In this document: positions 60,350 through 64,000 of the stretch, piece by piece
Position numbering within the stretch: the stretch's first letter is position 1
How the letters are laid out: each line of letters starts with the position of its first letter
NCBI RefSeq assembly: GCF_006717045.1
Contig: NZ_VFPH01000002.1
Location: forward strand, 1,922,001 to 1,986,000
Source: Pseudonocardia cypriaca
GTDB lineage: Bacteria; Actinomycetota; Actinomycetes; Mycobacteriales; Pseudonocardiaceae
Direction: 5' to 3'
DNA length: 64,000 nucleotides
Position numbers and translations under genes: made by a program
Notes under the pieces: model-generated
Told to the model about the DNA's origin: nothing
What the model saw: the letters and a program-made list of their open reading frames with translations, nothing else
Databases searched by the model: none

Positions 60350-61894
60350 GCCGGCTTCCAGCGCGAGGAAGAGGTCGACCCGGTCGGCGGTGCGGCTCAC
60401 GTCCCTGCCGGTCAGCTCGGCGATCCGCGCGAGGCGGTTGCGCAGCGTGTTCACGTGCACGTACAGCGCCTCCGCGGTGGCCGCCCAGTGGCCGTCGTGG
60501 TCGAGGAACGCCCGAAGGGTCGCCTCCAGCTCCCCGCCGCGGCGGCGGTCGTGCTCGCGCATCGGGCCGAGCACGGTCTCGGCGAACCGCTGCAGCTGTT
60601 CGGGCTCCTGGAGCCCCAGCAGGAGCCGGTAGCCGCCGAGCGCGTCGAACGTGGTGACGGCCGGGCCGCCGCCCCGCGCGCGGAGCACCCGTGCCGCCTC
60701 CCTCGCCTGGGCGAGTGGCCTGCGCAGCTCGGCAGCGTCCGGTGCCGTGCCACCGATCCCGGCCACGGGCTCGCGGTCGGGGAAGCGCGAGGACAGCCCG
60801 GTGACGAGGCGGCCGGCGAGCGCCGACAGGTCCGACGGCGGCTGCCGCCACGGCAACACGGCCACGACGTCCTGGCTCCCGCCCGCGACGAGGGCGGGGA
60901 GGCTCTCGGCGAGGAAGAAGTCCGTGATCGCCTCGACCATGCCGGGAAGGGTCGGGTCGCCCGCCCGGAAGGCCACGGCGCACACGGCGAGCGGGGCGGC
61001 GGGATCGACGCCGAAGGCCCGGAGCCTGCCCGGGACCTCCGCGGCCCGGTGCGCCCCGGACAGCACCATGTCGAGCAGCTCGCTCGCGAAGCGCTGCTCG
61101 ATCGCCTGCACGGTCTGCTGGCGCGCGACCTCGAGGGACAGGAACCGGGCCGCCTGCTCCAGCGCGTCGCGCTCCGCCCGGTCCAGCTCCGTGACCGGCC
61201 GCAGGCACAGCAGTGCGGCGTCGACGTCCCCGACCGCGCCCACCGGGTAGATCGTGGCCCGGCCGAGGGAGCCGAGATCCACTTCGAGGGGTCGCGGGCG
61301 GCGGGCGAGCGCCCGCGCGGCGACCCCGGCCTGCTCCGGGTCGAGCTGCGCACCGGCCGCGCCGAGGACGCGTCCCATCCGGTCGACGACGGCGAGCGGG
61401 AGGTCGTGGTCCCGGCGCAGCACGGCGAGCACCCCGGACGCGCCCGCTCCGTGCGAGATGGCCGCGGCCAGCGCGTTGCCGCGGCGCACCAGCCCGACGA
61501 GCGTCTCCTGGCGCTCGGCCGCGTAGCTGGCCGCGGCCGCCCGGGTGATCGCCGTGAACGGCACGTCGACCGAGATCTCCAGCAGCGGCAGGTCCGCCGC
61601 CCGGCACGCCTCGACCAGCTCGTCCGGCGTGCTCGTCCGCTCGGCACGCAGCCCGAAGACGATGCCGGCTGCGCCTGCCCGCCGCGCACCGGCCACGAAC
61701 CCGGCGGGCTCGGCGTCGTCCAGCCAGAGTCCGTTGGTCAGCACGAGCTCGCGCTCGCGCACGTACCGGGACGGGTCGCCCAGCTCGGTGTTGTGCACCC
61801 ACACGATCTCGGTGTCCAGCGCACCTTCCGGCCCCGGAACGAGCAGGCGCAGTTCGAGCGCCGGGTCGGCGAGAAGGGCTCGCAGCGTGAGCAC
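60326..61894 (-). CDS. PucR-family transcriptional regulator
   Basis: A 522-residue activator. The N-terminal PucR domain occupies about residues 5-125 (VWVHNTELGDPSRYVRERELVLTNGLWL), a GGDEF-like regulatory domain is central (around 280-400), and the C-terminal helix-turn-helix is HWAATAEALYVHVNTLRNRLARIAELTGRD. PucR proteins turn on purine and related nitrogen catabolism. It is divergent from the NCS1 transporter gene and convergent with the deacetylase gene, so both probably belong to its regulon. GTG start. Confidence 0.9.
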   Translation of the reverse strand: MLTLRALLADPALELRLLVPGPEGALDTEIVWVHNTELGDPSRYVRERELVLTNGLWLDDAEPAGFVAGARRAGAAGIVFGLRAERTSTPDELVEACRAADLPLLEISVDVPFTAITRAAAASYAAERQETLVGLVRRGNALAAAISHGAGASGVLAVLRRDHDLPLAVVDRMGRVLGAAGAQLDPEQAGVAARALARRPRPLEVDLGSLGRATIYPVGAVGDVDAALLCLRPVTELDRAERDALEQAARFLSLEVARQQTVQAIEQRFASELLDMVLSGAHRAAEVPGRLRAFGVDPAAPLAVCAVAFRAGDPTLPGMVEAITDFFLAESLPALVAGGSQDVVAVLPWRQPPSDLSALAGRLVTGLSSRFPDREPVAGIGGTAPDAAELRRPLAQAREAARVLRARGGGPAVTTFDALGGYRLLLGLQEPEQLQRFAETVLGPMREHDRRRGGELEATLRAFLDHDGHWAATAEALYVHVNTLRNRLARIAELTGRDVSRTADRVDLFLALEAGSVGEELR

Positions 61895-61908
61895 GGTGGA
61901 AATATATC

Positions 61909-61922
61909 CAGCTCAGTAGCTG
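61909..61922. promoter_or_regulatory. Small palindrome in the PucR-NCS1 divergent promoter
   Basis: CAGCT-CAGT-AGCTG, 5-bp arms with a four-base spacer, 14 bases upstream of the pucR-like start. A possible regulator site; the arms are short, so this is weak. Confidence 0.3.
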
Positions 61923-62001
61923 AACCGTAGATGTTCCTCCAGCTCCTGCGCTGCCCTGGCCCTGATTCCCTTGGCTCCTCGTCGCACAGAGAGGCGTCAC
62001 C

Positions 62002-63402
62002 GTGGCCGCTACCCGAACGACCGAGCAGACCGAGACCGTCCCCTTCGACGCGCACGGCATCGACCCGATCCCACCGTCGAGCCGCGACTCGACGCCGTGG
62101 GAGCAGTTCTGGATCTGGGCGGGAGCGAACATCGCACCGATCAACTGGGTGCTCGGCGCGCTGGGCGTCACGCTCGGGCTCTCGCTGGTCGAGACGCTGG
62201 TCGTGATCGCGCTCGGCAACGTCGCCGGCTGCGCGGTGTTCGGCCTCTTCAACGTGATCGGCCACCGGACCGCCGTGAACCAGATGGTGCTCGGGCGAGC
62301 GCCGTTCGGGATCCGGGGCGCGGTCGTCCCCGGCGTCGTGCAGGGCCTCCTGACCATGGCGTGGGTGGGCGTGAACACCTGGGTGGTGCTCGACCTCGTG
62401 CTCGCCGTGCTGGCCCGGATGGGCGTGCACGGTGGTGTCGGCCTGGAGTACTCCGTCGCCGCCGTGATCATGGTCGTGCAGCTCGCCCTCGCCCTGTACG
62501 GCTTCTACGCGATCCGCACGTTCGAGAAGTACACGGTGCCGGCGACCGTCGTCGTCATGATCGTGATGACGGTGCTCGCACTCGCGCAGACCGACGTCGA
62601 CTGGACCGGCAGCAGCGCGCCCACCCCCGGCGACAAGCTCACGGCCGTCACCCAGCTCCTCACCGCCATCGGTGTCGGCTGGGGCATCTCGTGGGTGCCC
62701 TACTCGGCGGACTACAGCCGTTTCGTCCGGCCGCAGGCATCCGGACGCTCGGTGTTCTGGGCGTCCGCGCTCGGCATGTACGTGCCGACGGTGTGGCTGG
62801 CCGCGCTCGGCGCCTGCCTCGCGAGCGCGGGGAGCGGCGGCGACCCGTCCGACCTCGTGGTGAGCACGTTCGGCGTGATGGCCGTCCCCGTGCTGTTGCT
62901 GATCATGCACGGGCCGGTCGCGACGAACATCCTCAACCTGTACTCCTGCTCACTGGCCGCGCTGACGATCGGGATCCGCGTCGCGCGGTGGAAGCTCACG
63001 CTCGTGGCCGGGGTCGTCGCGTCGGCCGTGCTCGTGGTGTTCGTCCGCGCCGACAGCTTCGCCCACGCCTTCGACCAGTGGATGGTGTCGATCCTGGTGT
63101 GGATCAGCCCGTGGGCGGCGATCGTGCTCGTCGACTTCTTCGTGCTCCGCCGCGGCCGCGTCGACGTGGCCGGGCTCTACGCCCCCGCCGAGCGCTCCCC
63201 CTACGGCTCGGTGCGCCCCGCGGCGCTGTGCGCGCTCGGACTCGGGCTGGTCGCGGGGTGGAGCTGGCAGTACGGGCTGGTGCCGCTCATGCAGGGCCCG
63301 ATCGCACGGGCCTTGGGCGGCACGGACTTCTCATGGCTCTCCGGGAGCCTCGTCGCGGGCGGGCTGTACTGGCTGCTGGCGGTGCGGTCGCGCCGGGCGT
63401 GA
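62002..63402 (+). CDS. NCS1 family nucleobase/allantoin/hydantoin transporter
   Basis: A 466-residue, 12-helix LeuT-fold transporter. NCS1 landmarks: WIWAGANIAPINWVLGALGVTLGLS (helix 1), VLGRAPFGIRGAVVPGVVQGLLTMAWVGVNTWVVLD (helices 2-3), and GWGISWVPYSADYSRFVRP (helix 6). NCS1 proteins import cytosine, uracil, allantoin, hydantoins or thiamine precursors with Na+ or H+. With the PucR regulator and the deacetylase, a cyclic amide such as allantoin or a pyrimidine is the likely cargo. GTG start with GAGAGG upstream. Confidence 0.9.
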   Translation: MAATRTTEQTETVPFDAHGIDPIPPSSRDSTPWEQFWIWAGANIAPINWVLGALGVTLGLSLVETLVVIALGNVAGCAVFGLFNVIGHRTAVNQMVLGRAPFGIRGAVVPGVVQGLLTMAWVGVNTWVVLDLVLAVLARMGVHGGVGLEYSVAAVIMVVQLALALYGFYAIRTFEKYTVPATVVVMIVMTVLALAQTDVDWTGSSAPTPGDKLTAVTQLLTAIGVGWGISWVPYSADYSRFVRPQASGRSVFWASALGMYVPTVWLAALGACLASAGSGGDPSDLVVSTFGVMAVPVLLLIMHGPVATNILNLYSCSLAALTIGIRVARWKLTLVAGVVASAVLVVFVRADSFAHAFDQWMVSILVWISPWAAIVLVDFFVLRRGRVDVAGLYAPAERSPYGSVRPAALCALGLGLVAGWSWQYGLVPLMQGPIARALGGTDFSWLSGSLVAGGLYWLLAVRSRRA

Positions 63403-63410
63403 ACGGATGT

Positions 63411-63442
63411 CGGCCCGTCGGCGCGCTCGCGTCGACGGGCCG
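63411..63442. terminator. Bidirectional terminator
   Basis: CGGCCCGTCG (63411-63420) and CGACGGGCCG (63433-63442), a perfect 10-bp stem with a twelve-base loop between the convergent NCS1 gene and the 76-residue protein gene. Confidence 0.8.
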
Positions 63443-63453
63443 GATCGGTGTTC

Positions 63454-63684
63454 TCAGCTGCTGAGGCGCCGGGCCAGCATCTGCTTGCCCTGCTCGGCCC
63501 CCTTGCGGCTCTCGGCCTGGGCGCGGCGGAAGAACTCGGCGAGCTCGTCGTCGCCCTCGCGCTCCGCGTCCTGCACGTAGGTCTCGAGGCGCAGAGCGTT
63601 GCTCAGGCACGCCTCGGTGAACCAGATGACGTTGTAGTCCTTGTCCTTCGTGCCGGTGACCTGTCCGGTCTCGGTCGTGGACAT
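63454..63684 (-). CDS. Small conserved-looking helical protein, 76 residues
   Basis: A 76-residue acidic, helical protein, MSTTETGQVTGTKDKDYNVI at the start, then a helix with LSNALRLETYVQDAERE and EFFRRAQAESRKGAEQGKQML. Strong ribosome site GGAGGAGG upstream of the ATG. It resembles short cytoplasmic proteins common in actinobacteria, possibly ferritin-like or phasin-like in helix pattern, with no known function. It stands alone. Confidence 0.7.
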   Translation of the reverse strand: MSTTETGQVTGTKDKDYNVIWFTEACLSNALRLETYVQDAEREGDDELAEFFRRAQAESRKGAEQGKQMLARRLSS

Positions 63685-63838
63685 CGTGTCGATGCCTCCT
63701 CCTCCTGGTCGGGTGTCCGGTGGCTAGGACGTACCCGCTGCGCGGGGCGGCACACGTGCGGTGCGGCGTCGCCTGTCGTCGATCACACAGGCCCGTGACT
63801 TGCGCGTTCATCTTTCCCACGGGTTGACTGGTGCCGTC

Positions 63839-63931
63839 ATGACCTCCGCCGCCCCCGCCCGCCTGCTGACCCGCCGTCGCGTGGTCGACCAGTGCCGGCG
63901 CACCGCGACGGGCTGTCGAGCCCGCGGCTGA
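63839..63931 (+). CDS. Putative cysteine-type leader peptide, 30 residues
   Basis: The ATG at 63839 gives MTSAAPARLLTRRRVVDQCR then RTATGCRARG and a stop. The core LLTRRRVVDQCR...GCR matches the pattern of actinobacterial 'putative leader peptides' (LTxRRHVDLCR...CR), which precede sulfur-amino-acid or sulfate uptake genes and are thought to sense cysteine supply through their Cys codons (TGC, TGT). No ribosome site is visible; a leaderless start is possible. A GTG with GGAG at 63989 may start the controlled gene. Confidence 0.6.
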   Translation: MTSAAPARLLTRRRVVDQCRRTATGCRARG

Positions 63932-63988
63932 GCACACCACTCGTTCCCCACCGGCGCCCGCCGGTCTGTCGGCGCGCCTGGAGCACCC

Positions 63989-64000
63989 GTGATCACGGTC
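63989..64000 (+). CDS. Start of a gene continuing beyond the window (uncertain)
   Basis: GTG ATC ACG GTC, with GGAG seven bases before it, 57 bases after the leader peptide stop. The first residues (V/M-I-T-V) resemble the starts of ABC transporter ATPases such as MetN, but four codons cannot establish this. Confidence 0.3.

Noticed and set aside
61909..61922. Treating the short palindrome as a proven PucR binding site
   Set aside because: The arms are only 5 bp and I cannot match it to a known PucR consensus. It is kept only as a low-confidence site.
63808..63996. Minus-strand ORF of 62 codons at the right edge
   Set aside because: It is antisense to the better-supported leader peptide and is Arg/Pro-rich as chance frames are at this GC content.

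Overview
This 64 kb window is a very GC-rich actinobacterial chromosome segment. Third codon positions are almost all G or C, GTG starts are frequent (one TTG), and neighbouring genes often overlap by ATGA or GTGA. The gene families point to Pseudonocardia or a close relative in the Pseudonocardiaceae: a Mycobacterium-type glutamine-dependent NAD synthetase, an EspI-like ATPase, ECF41 and ECF42 sigma factors, an F420-type DUF385 reductase, and a DtxR/IdeR iron box. The genus is inferred; there is no rRNA here to test it. I see no prophage, no CRISPR array and no complete insertion sequence. The only mobile relic is a truncated, frameshifted integrase beside a tRNA-Gly gene.

Region by region. 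0-2 kb: the 5' part of a DUF385 reductase gene, a DedA membrane protein and a secreted trypsin-like protease, followed by about 600 bases of hairpin-forming non-coding DNA. 2.6-7.7 kb: an NmrA-type reductase, then a benzoylformate-decarboxylase-like enzyme coupled to an aromatic-acid MFS transporter, an IclR regulator broken by a frameshift, and a DoxX protein. 7.7-10.7 kb: a small secreted protein, an ECF42 sigma factor with its YciI/DGPF partner, and a methyltransferase. 10.7-17.5 kb: a six-gene, translationally coupled minus-strand operon behind an iron box. It encodes a lipoprotein binding protein, a permease, a permease-ATPase fusion, an ATPase, an internally duplicated GATase-like protein and an FmdE-like protein. 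17.6-23 kb: a frameshifted glycosyltransferase, a membrane protein, a GrpB protein, a phosphotransferase and an unknown.

23.3-24.1 kb holds the integrase relic, tRNA-Gly(TCC) and tRNA-Pro(TGG). 24-41 kb is mixed metabolism and regulation: an O-methyltransferase, a cupin, a haloacetate dehalogenase coupled to an RraA-like protein, a Mut7-C protein with a VOC partner, paired PH-domain membrane proteins, a TetR/GNAT divergent pair with a clear operator, a tiny zinc-ribbon protein, a HAD phosphatase, an AhpD-like protein divergent from SigJ, a P450, a Nei-type glycosylase with RpiB, and an AI-2E transporter family protein.

41.2-49.5 kb is a seven-gene plus-strand cluster. It holds an Asp-rich repeat protein, a possible TcpC/VirB8-like protein, an EspI-like ATPase, a membrane-anchored cupredoxin, a ferric-reductase-like flavohaem protein, a DUF4142-DUF1996 fusion and a CopD-like protein. 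It looks like an undescribed envelope copper/redox module. With the iron-regulated operon at 10.7-17.5 kb, it is the best candidate here for a new system.

49.5-64 kb: an Nramp-related transporter lacking the metal-binding signature, an ABC exporter, nadE coupled to a SanA-like protein, an Old Yellow Enzyme, an alpha/beta hydrolase, a PNPOx-like protein, and an amide or nucleobase nitrogen locus (DUF1989, PuuE-like deacetylase, PucR, NCS1 transporter). At the right edge is a 30-residue ORF resembling the actinobacterial cysteine-type leader peptides, probably preceding a gene that starts at the window border.
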